Shown: positions 43,895 through 53,240 of the stretch, piece after piece
Layout of the letters: each line of letters opens with the position of its first letter
Position numbering within the stretch: the first letter of the stretch is position 1
Origin: XYA12-FULL-58-9 sp001798605
GTDB lineage: Bacteria > Myxococcota > XYA12-FULL-58-9
DNA length: 64,000 nt
Assembly (NCBI GenBank): GCA_036736205.1
Contig: DAINMX010000005.1
Location: 1 to 64,000 of the forward strand
Reading direction: 5' to 3'
Translations under genes and position numbers: made by a program
Notes under the pieces: model-generated
Databases searched by the model: none
What the model saw: the letters and a program-made list of their open reading frames with translations, nothing else
What the model was told of the DNA's origin: nothing

Positions 43895-45385
43895 CTAGAA
43901 TGACGGAATACGATGTGCCCACGGCCGGGCGCGTTCCAACTGGCCGGCGAGAGCGAAGAGCGTTGACTCGTCGGCAAAACCTCCCATGAATTGAGTGCCG
44001 ATGGGCAGGCCGGCGTCGTTCCAGTATAGCGGGATCGACATGGCTGGCAGCCCAGCCGTGTTGCTGATGGGAGTGTAGCCCGTGTATGCAAACAGGTCTT
44101 CCTTGAGTTGGGGGATCGGCCGGTTTGGATTGAAATCGCCGGTCAGTCGTGGCGGTGCTCCGAGAACCGGTGTGAGCAGTACATCGTATTGTTGGAGAAA
44201 CTGACAGGTGATGATGCCCGCCCTTTGCATGGTGTTCCAGGCTACCCAGAGATCTCCCGGTGAATAACCCGCCTCCATGCGCGCCAACCGTTTGGTGAAT
44301 GTCTCGAAGGGTGGCTTGCCGAATCGGAGCGTCGATAACCGAGTAACTACATCAAACAGCGCCAGGTTGTTGAGCGCCGTGACCGCCCGTTTCGGCACTC
44401 CCAGGCGCGTCATCTCGCCGAGGATTGCCTTGAAGAAGTACCCGGCGATCATGCTCCACAGCACGATAAACGCCTCATTGTATGCGATGCCATCAAAACC
44501 GGGGCGTGCCTCCTCGACATCATGGCCGAGTGCCTCACACAACTTGGCAACGTCCTCCACGGCGGCGACACAATCTGGATGCGCGCGACGACCGGTGAAG
44601 TCACTCACGGAGAATGCTATCCTCAACCGCCTGGGGTCTCGGGTTGCCGACTGCGCGAAAGGAACCTCGGGTGGGGGTGCCCACCAACGCTCCCCCGGCA
44701 AGGGTCCTGCGGTTACGTCCAACATCCGCGCACTGTCCCGCACAGAGATCGACACACAGTGATTCACCACGAAACCTTCCGGTTCATCATCCGCTGCCCC
44801 GGGATTTCTGCCTCGACTCGGCTTGAGGCCAAACACCCCACAATTGGCGGCGGGTATCCGAATCGAGCCTCCACCATCGGCAGCGTGCGCCATGGGCACA
44901 ATGCGAGCGGCCACTGCGCTGGCCGACCCGCCACTCGACCCTCCAGGTGAGTGTAGCAGGTTCCAGGGATTGTGAGTCGGACCATGGAGCGTGGGCTCCG
45001 TGAAAGGAACCAAACCGAGCTCGCTCATGTTGGTGCGACCAAAGTGCACCACACCGGCCCTTTGCTGTCGCCGCACCAGCTCGTGAGTGTCGGTGGCGAT
45101 GTTGTCACGCAGGAACACCGAGCCCAGAGTCAGCCGGGTTCCCTCGAGAGCGATTTGATCCTTGAGGAGAAACGGTACTCCCGAAAACGGGCCGTCGGGA
45201 ACTCCCGCCTCAATGGTCCGAGCCGCGCGCTCTGGGTAGGTGCCAACGACGGCATTCAGCTTCGGATTGACATCGGCGCAACGGTCCAAGGCCGCCTCGA
45301 GGGCTTCTTGAGGAGTGATCTCTTTCTTCTTTATGAGCTCGGCCAACCTGGTTGCATCGAACTGGGTGTACTCTGCTATGGCCAT
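43895..45385 (-). CDS. Amidase signature-family enzyme
   Basis: A 496-residue amidohydrolase. The Ser-cisSer-Lys triad is visible: Lys75 (PFLLKDQ), cis-Ser150 (SPGGSSGGSAS) and nucleophile Ser174 (ADGGGSIRIPAANCG). Family length is normal. Substrate cannot be read; relatives include 6-aminohexanoate-dimer hydrolases, fatty-acid amidases and aryl-acylamidases. There is no GatB/GatA partner. The ATG at 45385 has GAGG upstream; the frame is open to 45448 but overlaps actF. It follows actF by 41 bases on the same strand and may be read from the ACIII operon. Confidence 0.9.
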   Translation of the reverse strand: MAIAEYTQFDATRLAELIKKKEITPQEALEAALDRCADVNPKLNAVVGTYPERAARTIEAGVPDGPFSGVPFLLKDQIALEGTRLTLGSVFLRDNIATDTHELVRRQQRAGVVHFGRTNMSELGLVPFTEPTLHGPTHNPWNLLHSPGGSSGGSASAVAARIVPMAHAADGGGSIRIPAANCGVFGLKPSRGRNPGAADDEPEGFVVNHCVSISVRDSARMLDVTAGPLPGERWWAPPPEVPFAQSATRDPRRLRIAFSVSDFTGRRAHPDCVAAVEDVAKLCEALGHDVEEARPGFDGIAYNEAFIVLWSMIAGYFFKAILGEMTRLGVPKRAVTALNNLALFDVVTRLSTLRFGKPPFETFTKRLARMEAGYSPGDLWVAWNTMQRAGIITCQFLQQYDVLLTPVLGAPPRLTGDFNPNRPIPQLKEDLFAYTGYTPISNTAGLPAMSIPLYWNDAGLPIGTQFMGGFADESTLFALAGQLERARPWAHRIPSF

Positions 45386-45426
45386 GACATACCTCGCAGC
45401 GGGGGGTAAAAAGATCGTCTGCCAAA

Positions 45427-46638
45427 CTACTGATGGTAGTGCAGGCACTCGCCAATGCGCGGGTCCTTGATTGGCACCGCGTTATTTCGCCCCAGAGACC
45501 AAACAAAAACTAAGACAAACAGGCCGATGAATCCACCGGTCACAGCCAGCTCGATCCATGGAGCATGACCGTGGGTCATGTGGCCACCGTGACCCGTCGC
45601 TGGACTCACCAGAACAAAGAGTTCCCAGAATTGCGCAAATAGGATGAGAACCGCCACTGGCAATACCCGCAGGGGTTTGCGCTTGGCCTCACGGGGAATG
45701 AGGACAATGAACGGGACAACGAACTTCAATATGGGTAGGGCTATGAGATATGGCAGCCAGCCGTTCTCCCAACGTGCAACAAAATGAGCGGTTTCCTCTG
45801 GGATGTTGGTGTACCAGATGAGAAGGAACTGGCAGAAGTAGATGTAAGCCCAAAATCCCGTGGTGGCGAACATCATCTTGACGAGGCTGTGCAGATGGTT
45901 CTCGTTGACAAAGTCCAATAGGCGACCGCGAATTATCAACACCGACACCACGACTGCGACGAACGCCGTTCCCGTTTGCAGTAGGTCCGTGAAGGTCAAG
46001 ACCACATAGATCGTTGAGAACCAGTGGGCCTCGAGAGACATGAGAAGATAGTAGCTAACAATGCTGAAGGTTATGGCAAACAGCACCACAAACATTGCTG
46101 ACAGCCTGATATTGGCGTGGCTCAAGCTTGCCCGCCCACTCACATCTTGCTTGCGCGAGTTGCGCAACATCAAGAAGGCAAATGCCAACCAAACGATGAA
46201 ACTCACGGTCATCAACACATTGAAGGTCGTGGCGTTAAGAAACGGCTCTTTGTGTTGAAGTAACTCATCAATCGCGACAGCCGCTGCATCGGTCCAATGG
46301 TAGAGGTGGTGTCCGCCCACGGCCACCAGCATAACCAAGATGCATCCCGGCAATAACCAGCCAGCCATGGCTTCGGGAATTCGGCGCATTGACACCGACC
46401 ATACGCCCTTGGCCAAATAGAGGATCGACATCCACATGATTCCGAATACACCAAGGCCGAGGGCATAGAACGCACCGATCAGATAGGCACTCCAGGCGGT
46501 GGTCTCGTGCCCCGATCTGAGCGCCCAGAAAAAAGCACCAGCCCCAATCAATACGGCGATGAGGGCAGCCGCGCGGATGCCCATGGAGATTCTGATGGGC
46601 TCGGGAGCCTGGAGTCCTTCCCTGTCGAGATGACTCAT
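45427..46638 (-). CDS. actF: Alternative complex III subunit ActF (NrfD-like membrane protein)
   Basis: A 403-residue polytopic membrane protein with about ten helices (MGIRAAALIAVLIGAGAFFW, FYALGLGVFGIMWMSILYLA and others), related to the quinol-binding NrfD-like proteins and to ActC. In ACIII this subunit completes the membrane part of the quinol:cytochrome c oxidoreductase. The start at 46638 overlaps the actE stop (ATGA). The frame is open upstream but overlaps actE. It is the last clear gene of the ACIII operon; I see no actG. Confidence 0.9.
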   Translation of the reverse strand: MSHLDREGLQAPEPIRISMGIRAAALIAVLIGAGAFFWALRSGHETTAWSAYLIGAFYALGLGVFGIMWMSILYLAKGVWSVSMRRIPEAMAGWLLPGCILVMLVAVGGHHLYHWTDAAAVAIDELLQHKEPFLNATTFNVLMTVSFIVWLAFAFLMLRNSRKQDVSGRASLSHANIRLSAMFVVLFAITFSIVSYYLLMSLEAHWFSTIYVVLTFTDLLQTGTAFVAVVVSVLIIRGRLLDFVNENHLHSLVKMMFATTGFWAYIYFCQFLLIWYTNIPEETAHFVARWENGWLPYLIALPILKFVVPFIVLIPREAKRKPLRVLPVAVLILFAQFWELFVLVSPATGHGGHMTHGHAPWIELAVTGGFIGLFVLVFVWSLGRNNAVPIKDPRIGECLHYHQ

Positions 46639-47246
46639 GGCTGACCTCCGTCCTTGGTGACCGCAAGGTCGGCGGGGGGTGCCACAGGCAATCTTCCCTG
46701 AAGAGTGCGGATGTAGTGAATCACCGACCAAATGTCATGACTCTCTAGCTGCTTCGAATGACTCGGCATCGACCCTTGGCCGCGCATGGGAAGGTGAAAA
46801 ATGCGACCATCTGACCAGTCCCGCACTTTTTGTGTCATCAAACTGGGCGGTTTCGGGAACAGCTTCGTCAAGTGTCCATTTCCAGCGCCCTCCGGGCCAT
46901 GACAGGTGATGCACACGTTGTCGAAAACAAACTTGCCGTGGGCCACAACTTCCTCACCGACCAACGGGTTTGACACTGCAGCCGCAAGTTCGCCCTGTTC
47001 CTGAGTGTAGGGATAGATCTCCTCGTTCACCGACACCGCGCCCTCAGGTGGTGCCATCATGCCAACACGACCTTCGCCAAGCAGGTCGGACCGTTGTGGT
47101 TTGGCCTTGGGCTGATCGGCCATGTCGAGAAAGTTGAGCTCGCGGTGCGGCTCGCTCCCTGCTGGCAATCCAATCTCACAGCCTGCCGTTGCAAAGCCCA
47201 AACCCACGAGCACGCACATGGTCGCCGAAGTTCTGAGGTCAAACAC
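46635..47246 (-). CDS. actE: Alternative complex III subunit ActE (monoheme cytochrome c lipoprotein)
   Basis: A 203-residue product from a GTG at 47246. This start lies within the last codons of actD, eight bases overlapping, and GGGGA precedes it. It gives a lipoprotein signal (TSATMCVLVGLGFATAGC). One heme c motif, CITCH, occurs in FVFDNVCITCHGPEGAG, with the axial Met probably in LPMRGQGSMPSH. The protein would carry electrons from the ActA/ActB side to cytochrome c or the oxidase. Family length and gene order fit ActE. Overlaps actF by ATGA. Confidence 0.9.
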   Translation of the reverse strand: MFDLRTSATMCVLVGLGFATAGCEIGLPAGSEPHRELNFLDMADQPKAKPQRSDLLGEGRVGMMAPPEGAVSVNEEIYPYTQEQGELAAAVSNPLVGEEVVAHGKFVFDNVCITCHGPEGAGNGHLTKLFPKPPSLMTQKVRDWSDGRIFHLPMRGQGSMPSHSKQLESHDIWSVIHYIRTLQGRLPVAPPADLAVTKDGGQP

Positions 47247-47826
47247 TGGCGTCCCCTTTCTCCTCCATGTCCACAACCCGTACGCCATGGGCACCGAGGC
47301 CCTCCACAAACTCTTTGGCTTTGACAACGTCGAATTTGGGATCTGTTGCTGAAATCCACAGCACAAACTTGTCGATTGTCGCGCCGGTCGGTACCACCAT
47401 GGCAGGTGGCTGCGGTACGGTGTCGTGCTTGCCGGCAATGATGGCAATGACAGCGGTTCCCACTGCGGCAAAAAGAACCATGAGCTCGAAAGTAATTGGC
47501 ACAAATGACGGCCACGCCGCAAAGGGTTTGCCACCAAAGTTCATCGGCCAGTCCCACACCATGATGTAATTCATCATCGCCTGGGCCGAAAGAATGCCAA
47601 AAAAGGCCAGGACCGCCGTGAGCATCGGCACCCAACTGCGTTGTTGCCCCATCGCCTCGTCCATGCCGTGAACCGGAAATGGCGTGAGAAAATCAAAGTG
47701 GGTGTATTGCGAATCTCGCACCCTACGCGCGGCGCTCAACGCTTCATCGGGCTCGCCGAACTGACCGATGATTCCTTTGGTCGATTGGGGCGGTTTCATC
47801 AACTGGCTCGGTGTGGGTAATCCCAT
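47239..47826 (-). CDS. actD: Alternative complex III subunit ActD (DUF3341)
   Basis: A 195-residue protein with two central membrane helices (VPMLTAVLAFFGILSAQAMM, FVPITFELMVLFAAVGTAVIAII) forming a hairpin between cytoplasmic ends. The N-terminal GIIGQFGEPDEALSAARRVRD and C-terminal KAKEFVEGLGAHGVRVVDME match DUF3341/ActD. It stabilises the ActC/ActF membrane part. Starts one base after the actC stop (TGACATG). Confidence 0.93.
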   Translation of the reverse strand: MGLPTPSQLMKPPQSTKGIIGQFGEPDEALSAARRVRDSQYTHFDFLTPFPVHGMDEAMGQQRSWVPMLTAVLAFFGILSAQAMMNYIMVWDWPMNFGGKPFAAWPSFVPITFELMVLFAAVGTAVIAIIAGKHDTVPQPPAMVVPTGATIDKFVLWISATDPKFDVVKAKEFVEGLGAHGVRVVDMEEKGDASV

Positions 47827-47827
47827 G

Positions 47828-49285
47828 TCAATTCTCCCTCACGATGGTCTTCGCGACCTTGGGATCCATGATGCCTTTGACCTCGCTCATGGCAATTGCC
47901 GGCAGAAACCTGACGAACAGCAGAAATAGTGTGAAGAACAAGCCGAAAGATCCGAGCAGGATTGACCAATCGAAGAAGGTCATCTTGAACATGCCCCAAC
48001 TCGATGGAAGAAAGTCGCGATGCAAGGAGGTGATGACAATGACGTAACGCTCGAACCACATGCCGACGTTGACCAAGATGGCGATGATGAACAACACCGC
48101 CGGATTGCGTCGCAGCCGTTTGAACCAGAACAGCTGCGGTATCAAAGCGTTGCAGCTAAACATGATGAAATAGCTCCAGCCGTACGGACCGAAGGCACGA
48201 TTGCGGAAGATGAAGCCTTCCCACTCCGATCCAGAGTACCAAGCCATGAAGAACTCAGTAGCGTAGGCGAATCCAACCAACATGCCGGTGAGCATAATGA
48301 TCTTGGCCATCGCCTCCATGTGATTGATGGTGATGTAGTTCTTCAGGTTGAAAACGTTGCGCATGATGGTCATCAGAGTGATGACCATGGCAAAACCAGA
48401 GAAGATGGCACCAATGACAAAGTACGGCGGGAATATCGTCGTGTGCCACCCTGGTACGATGCTGGTGGCAAAATCAAAGGAAACGATGGTGTGCACTGAA
48501 AACACCAACGGTGTGGCAAAAGCCGCGAGGATCAAATACGCCGACTCATAGTGTCGCCACGCACGATTGGAGCCATTCCAGCCAAAGCTGAGCACGTTAT
48601 AGAGCTTCTTGCGCCAAGGATGGGTGGCACGGTCACGGACAGTGGCCAAGTCCGGCAGCAAACCGACGTACCAGAACACCGCAGACACCAAGCCGTAGGT
48701 CGAGATTGCGAAGATGTCCCAGGACAATGCTGAGTTGAAATTGATCCACAAGGGTCCTCGACCGTTGGGAATTGGCACCAACCAATAGGCAAACCAAAGG
48801 CGACCGAGATGGATGATTGGGAAGATCCCAGCGCAGGCCACCGCGAAAAGAGTCATGGCCTCCGCTGAGCGATTGATCCCCGTGCGCCATTTCTGGCGGA
48901 AGAGGAACAACACCGCAGAGATCAACGTGCCGGCGTGGCCGATGCCGATCCAGAACACGAAGTTGACAATGAATGTGCCCCAGCCCACTGGGCTGTTGGG
49001 GCCAACGATACCGACGCCGACAAACGCCAACGACACCAGCGAGAACACCAGCAAACCGAGGAAACAAAGCGCAACGCCAAACGCGATCCACCAGCGCCGG
49101 GTCGGAAACTGCTCTGTGTGCGCGCACACATCGCGGTCGATGTCGACATACCTCTTCCCGCCAGTCACCCACGGTTCGTCGATTTCCTCGTCGCCGCCGA
49201 ATGGTCCGCTGCCTGGCAAAACGATGGGCCGCCCAGTGAGCTGGCTATCGTCAAAGACTGTGGCGTATGGACTAGACCTTGTCAT
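47828..49285 (-). CDS. actC: Alternative complex III subunit ActC (NrfD-like quinol-binding membrane protein)
   Basis: A 485-residue polytopic protein with about ten helices. PVGWGTFIVNFVFWIGIGHAGTLISAVLFLFRQKWRTGINRSAEAM is the NrfD/PsrC family core, and DATSIV..FPPYFVIGAIFSGFAMV and AYATEFFMAWYSGSEWEGFIFRN follow. It should bind quinol at the positive side and couple to ActB. It overlaps the end of actB by 14 bases and is followed by actD after one base. Confidence 0.94.
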   Translation of the reverse strand: MTRSSPYATVFDDSQLTGRPIVLPGSGPFGGDEEIDEPWVTGGKRYVDIDRDVCAHTEQFPTRRWWIAFGVALCFLGLLVFSLVSLAFVGVGIVGPNSPVGWGTFIVNFVFWIGIGHAGTLISAVLFLFRQKWRTGINRSAEAMTLFAVACAGIFPIIHLGRLWFAYWLVPIPNGRGPLWINFNSALSWDIFAISTYGLVSAVFWYVGLLPDLATVRDRATHPWRKKLYNVLSFGWNGSNRAWRHYESAYLILAAFATPLVFSVHTIVSFDFATSIVPGWHTTIFPPYFVIGAIFSGFAMVITLMTIMRNVFNLKNYITINHMEAMAKIIMLTGMLVGFAYATEFFMAWYSGSEWEGFIFRNRAFGPYGWSYFIMFSCNALIPQLFWFKRLRRNPAVLFIIAILVNVGMWFERYVIVITSLHRDFLPSSWGMFKMTFFDWSILLGSFGLFFTLFLLFVRFLPAIAMSEVKGIMDPKVAKTIVREN

Positions 49286-52200
49286 TTCGCACCTTGGTCA
49301 AATATGAAATGGACGGCTGAACGCCAACGGAATCCAGCAAACGCATCGCCCGTGGCGTCTTGGAAAGGGCGCTAACGCGACTGCTAGTATCGTTGAGATC
49401 ACCGAAGACGATGGCCTCGGTGGGACAGGCTGCCATGCAGGCCGTGATGACGGTTCCATCAGGTAACGCATTCTTGTCTTTGCCCTGACGAATCGCCTCG
49501 GCACGGCATTCTCGGATGCGCTGCACGCAGAACGAGCATTTCTCCATGACACCCCGACTGCGAACAGTCACCTCGGGATTGTTCTTGAGCTGCATCTGCC
49601 CTCGGGTGTTGAGCACCGCATGGCGTTTGAGCTCGGGAAACAACATGGTGAAGAAACGATGGGTCTTCGGCTTGGAGTACTCAAACCAGTTGTAGCGTCG
49701 CACTTTGAACGGACAATTGTTGGCGCAATAGCGGGTGCCGACACAGCGGTTGTAGATCTGTTGATTGAGACCGTCCTCGCTATGTATCGTTGCGTTGAAC
49801 GGGCAAACCGTCTCGCAGGGTGCGTTCTCACAATGCTGGCACAGCATTGGCTCGAAAACAGTTACCGGCTCCTCCACCACCTCGAGGGGAGCGTCGTAGA
49901 CATCGTCTCCCCAACCGCCGGCCTTTTTCGGCGCATCGTAGTAACGATCGACGCGCATCCACCACATCTCGCGCCCGTCGATGATGCCCTTTTTCCCCAC
50001 AACGGGAATGTTGTTCTCTGCCTGGCAGGCGATGCTGCACTGTCCACAACCAATGCACCTGGACAGATCAATGGCCATGCCCCAACGTTGATTCTTGTAT
50101 TCGTGTTTGGGCCAAGCCGACGCTCCGCCCGAGAACTGCTCGGTCCCGGCCTTCGGGTTCGACTTGAACTCGCTGGCTGTGGTCAATGGAACGATGGGCC
50201 GTCGCACACGATCGACAACGTCTGCACCCTGGCCGATGGCCAACTCCTCATGACCGCCGTTCTTCTTGATGCTCGCGGCCAATCCCGAGTGAATCGCACG
50301 TCCCTTGGCAATGCTCTGCAGGCCAAATACGTTGGTACCAATATTGTTACCAACTTCGCCCGCGCGAATGCGTCCAAAACCAAACGGTATGGCAATCTGC
50401 GCGTGAGCCATACCAGCATGTCGATACGCGGGCAGAGTCAATGTGGTCTCACCAACTGTAACGTCCACGAGGTCGCCATTTCTCAACCCCAAGTCGTCGA
50501 AACGGCGCGGTGCTATTGAGACGGCGTTGCCCCAGGTTATTCGCGTAATCGGATCGGGCAACTCTTGCAGCCAACCATTGTTGGCGGCTGCCCCTGCCAG
50601 CAACGCTGAATGGGCGTAGAGTTGCAACTCCACCGCCGATTCGTATTCGAGCACGTCGTTAAGTGCCGCTAGAGCCGACAGATCCAGCTCGAAAGGAATG
50701 TTGGGCTCTGGCGGAAAAATCTCGATGGGCTCCGGCTTCTGCAAAACGACTTCCCCTACCCGCAAGAGCGCCTCCCATTCGATGCCGTCACGCATGAGGT
50801 TTGTCTGCCAGAACCGGCGGAGATAATGATATCCAAGCGTTGTCTCATTCTTAACCAGGCTCTTGGCTGCTGCGATATTGCTGGTCACACCGGCCGCGCT
50901 GCCCCAGGCAACCAAGACATCGAGTAGACCGTGGGTGTCATAGAGAGGCCGAAGCACTGGCTGTTGTACGGCGAACAGACCGCTCCCCAAGTCCGCATCC
51001 CCCCACGACTCGAAAACGTGACTGACGGGTGCCAAATAGTCTGCGTAGGCCGAAGTCTCATCGATGCGGTCATTGAGAGAGACGATCAGCTCGACATGGC
51101 CAAGTGCATCAGCAAAGTTCAGTTCAGCGGGCGCGTCGTAGATGGGATTGGCCCCGGCGATGATCAGCGTCGTGATCTTCTTCGCCCGCATGTCGACAGC
51201 CAGTTCTGCCAGCCCCTGCAAATTGCTCGTTGTCGGCGACATCGATAACGATCGGTCAAACACGGGTGCATCATAACCGTTGAGGCTGAGATTGATGAGC
51301 GCCACGGCCGTCTCGAGCAGGACGCCGGAGGCGGCGCCACTCGCCGCGCCACCTGCCATGGCGAGAGCCCGTGTGCCCGCTGCAGCAAGTGCCTTGGCGA
51401 GCATCTCGACTGTCTCGGTCTTCACCCCCGGAGCTGTAACAAATCCAGTGAGAGCTGCCGCCACCTCGTCCTTACCGGCAAGCGGGCCTAGTTTCATCTT
51501 CACGATAAGCGAGTGTGCGACAGCCGCGGCGATGTGCCCTAGTTGAGAATCTCGTGCGCGAATGCGTTGATCGGCGTTGGCACCCGTAAGAGACAAACGC
51601 CCCTCGATCTGAATGAAACGATTCATGGCACGGGTGGGATCGCGCCGCTTGGCGAATTCCCACTCGAAGCCGAGTCCCTGCTGGTCCAGAAACTCCGCGC
51701 CAAAACCCACGATGAGGTCAGCACTGTCGAGACGTGGTCTCGGCATGGGTGTTGAACCAAACGCATTCTTCCAGGCGCTGGCTGCTGCATCATTGGCGAT
51801 GGGCGTCCAACCCACGTGTCTGACCCCGAGACCCTCTTCGAGCTCACCGATGAGAGCGCGAGTGGCAGGCCCCGTGACGGGACCGGTGAGCAGCGCGACG
51901 CCTCCCTTCTTCAATCTTCCCACCACTTCGGTGCCAATTGTTTGCCAATCTGCTGCAACAGGCTGGCCTTTGCCACGACGCACCGAATAGGGTCCGGGTG
52001 CCCTATCGGGGTCGTAGAGGTCCAATAGCGCCGCATGACTGCGCAAGCTCAGACCACGGTGACTCGCGTCATCGGGGTTGTTCGTCACCAAGATAGGCCG
52101 GCCCTCACGGGTTCGCACCAAAACCGGTGAACCGTCGACGACCGTCGCGTAATGCTTCGGCTTGCCATGGGTCCGTAATCCCTCTGGCCGCTCGTTGAAC

Positions 52201-52415
52201 GGCACCGAGGTCTCTGTTGGTGGCTGACAGGCCGCAGTCGAAATCGCCGCGGCCGCCGCCAGCGTTCCGCCCACACGCAGGAAGTCCCGCCGGTCCATCT
52301 CGGCGACGACACGCTCTTCGGTCGTCACAAGATCCGCAGGGACGTCCCCATCGTTCTGGATGGCCAGAGCGCCGATCGATGCCTGTGGTTCTGGGCTCAG
52401 ATGTTTTCTCGACAT
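49272..52415 (-). CDS. actB: Alternative complex III subunit ActB (molybdopterin-enzyme-like plus 4Fe-4S protein)
   Basis: A 1047-residue periplasmic subunit. A twin-arginine signal lies at 42-63 (DRRDFLRVGGTLAAAAAISTAAC), with a Cys that could be lipidated. Residues about 80-740 resemble a molybdopterin oxidoreductase large subunit but lack a cofactor in this family. The last 300 residues form a NrfC/PsrB-like domain with four cluster motifs: CIGCGQCSIACQAEN, CQHCENAPCETVCPF, CVGTRYCANNCPF and CSFCVQRI...CMAACPTEA. It passes electrons from quinol to the hemes of ActA. The ATG at 52415 sits 11 bases after actA with GAGG upstream. Confidence 0.94.
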   Translation of the reverse strand: MSRKHLSPEPQASIGALAIQNDGDVPADLVTTEERVVAEMDRRDFLRVGGTLAAAAAISTAACQPPTETSVPFNERPEGLRTHGKPKHYATVVDGSPVLVRTREGRPILVTNNPDDASHRGLSLRSHAALLDLYDPDRAPGPYSVRRGKGQPVAADWQTIGTEVVGRLKKGGVALLTGPVTGPATRALIGELEEGLGVRHVGWTPIANDAAASAWKNAFGSTPMPRPRLDSADLIVGFGAEFLDQQGLGFEWEFAKRRDPTRAMNRFIQIEGRLSLTGANADQRIRARDSQLGHIAAAVAHSLIVKMKLGPLAGKDEVAAALTGFVTAPGVKTETVEMLAKALAAAGTRALAMAGGAASGAASGVLLETAVALINLSLNGYDAPVFDRSLSMSPTTSNLQGLAELAVDMRAKKITTLIIAGANPIYDAPAELNFADALGHVELIVSLNDRIDETSAYADYLAPVSHVFESWGDADLGSGLFAVQQPVLRPLYDTHGLLDVLVAWGSAAGVTSNIAAAKSLVKNETTLGYHYLRRFWQTNLMRDGIEWEALLRVGEVVLQKPEPIEIFPPEPNIPFELDLSALAALNDVLEYESAVELQLYAHSALLAGAAANNGWLQELPDPITRITWGNAVSIAPRRFDDLGLRNGDLVDVTVGETTLTLPAYRHAGMAHAQIAIPFGFGRIRAGEVGNNIGTNVFGLQSIAKGRAIHSGLAASIKKNGGHEELAIGQGADVVDRVRRPIVPLTTASEFKSNPKAGTEQFSGGASAWPKHEYKNQRWGMAIDLSRCIGCGQCSIACQAENNIPVVGKKGIIDGREMWWMRVDRYYDAPKKAGGWGDDVYDAPLEVVEEPVTVFEPMLCQHCENAPCETVCPFNATIHSEDGLNQQIYNRCVGTRYCANNCPFKVRRYNWFEYSKPKTHRFFTMLFPELKRHAVLNTRGQMQLKNNPEVTVRSRGVMEKCSFCVQRIRECRAEAIRQGKDKNALPDGTVITACMAACPTEAIVFGDLNDTSSRVSALSKTPRAMRLLDSVGVQPSISYLTKVRNDKV

Positions 52416-52426
52416 AGAAGTTATCC

Positions 52427-53017
52427 TCAACGGTGACAGACGACACAATCCGTAGGAGCGGCCATCTCAGGCTTGCGGTGACATTCAAGGCACCACCCCA
52501 TGTTGAACGGATTTTCAATGGTGACCACCTCGGAGTTCTCGACATCTCCGTGACAATCGACACAATCGACCTTGTTCCTTCCTTCGTCGGACATCGAATT
52601 CATGTGAACCGAGTGATCAAAGTAGACGAAGTCAGGAAGGTCGTGAACCTTGATCCAAGCAATCGGCTCACCTCGCTCCCAATAACCATTGAGCACCAAC
52701 ACCCATTCTTTGTCCTGTCCGACGGTTCTGTGGCAATTCATACAGATGTCAGTGGACGGCAAAGTGGCGTGTCGCCCCTTGTAGACCATGGTGTGGCAAT
52801 ACATGCATGGAATATCGTAGCCCCCGAGGTTCACCTCTTTGCCATTCGCGTCGGTCACCCAATTGGGCATGGCTGCCATCTTCTTGTGCTGAAACAAGAT
52901 CGGCTGCTCCGGCGCATAGCCCTGCCTTGGGTCCATCATGGTCGCACCGACCAGCCCCCCAACGACAAGGACGCCCAAGGGAATCGCTACTCGCACGAGC
53001 TTGCTTGGAGGACTCAT
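52427..53017 (-). CDS. actA: Alternative complex III subunit ActA (pentaheme cytochrome c)
   Basis: A 196-residue cytochrome with an N-terminal membrane anchor (VRVAIPLGVLVVGGLVGATM) and five CxxCH heme motifs, at 71-75, 92-96, 152-156, 176-180 and 191-195. Numbers and spacing match ActA of alternative complex III. Axial His candidates include FDHSVHM. It accepts electrons from ActB in the periplasm. Starts seven bases after ccoS, with AAGGA upstream. Confidence 0.95.
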   Translation of the reverse strand: MSPPSKLVRVAIPLGVLVVGGLVGATMMDPRQGYAPEQPILFQHKKMAAMPNWVTDANGKEVNLGGYDIPCMYCHTMVYKGRHATLPSTDICMNCHRTVGQDKEWVLVLNGYWERGEPIAWIKVHDLPDFVYFDHSVHMNSMSDEGRNKVDCVDCHGDVENSEVVTIENPFNMGWCLECHRKPEMAAPTDCVVCHR

Positions 53018-53023
53018 CTGATT

Positions 53024-53239
53024 TCAATCCTTCACATTCGAAGCCGCATCGGCCAGAGGTGATGCCTCGTTCTGCGACCGGTTTGATCCACGGGTCTTGT
53101 GCACATCGTCAAAGAGAATACGAAACGGAGGCGTTTCCAGATCATCGAACTGCCCTGACCGCACCGCCCAAATGAACAAGGCGAGCATGATGCCGGCGAC
53201 AGCGAGGGCGAGGGGCAATAAGACGAACACAACTTCCAT
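53024..53239 (-). CDS. ccoS: Cytochrome oxidase maturation protein CcoS
   Basis: A 71-residue protein with one N-terminal membrane helix (VVFVLLPLALAVAGIMLALFIWAVRSGQFDDLETPPFRIL). The SGQFDDLxxPxxRIL stretch is the CcoS signature. CcoS is needed for cofactor insertion into CcoN. Its ATG follows the ccoI stop by one base (TGACATG). The C-terminal 25 residues are variable. Confidence 0.92.
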   Translation of the reverse strand: MEVVFVLLPLALAVAGIMLALFIWAVRSGQFDDLETPPFRILFDDVHKTRGSNRSQNEASPLADAASNVKD

Positions 53240-53240
53240 G

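Noticed and set aside
45400..45420. T-rich run downstream of actF as terminator
   Set aside because: No stem of useful length precedes it on the minus strand.
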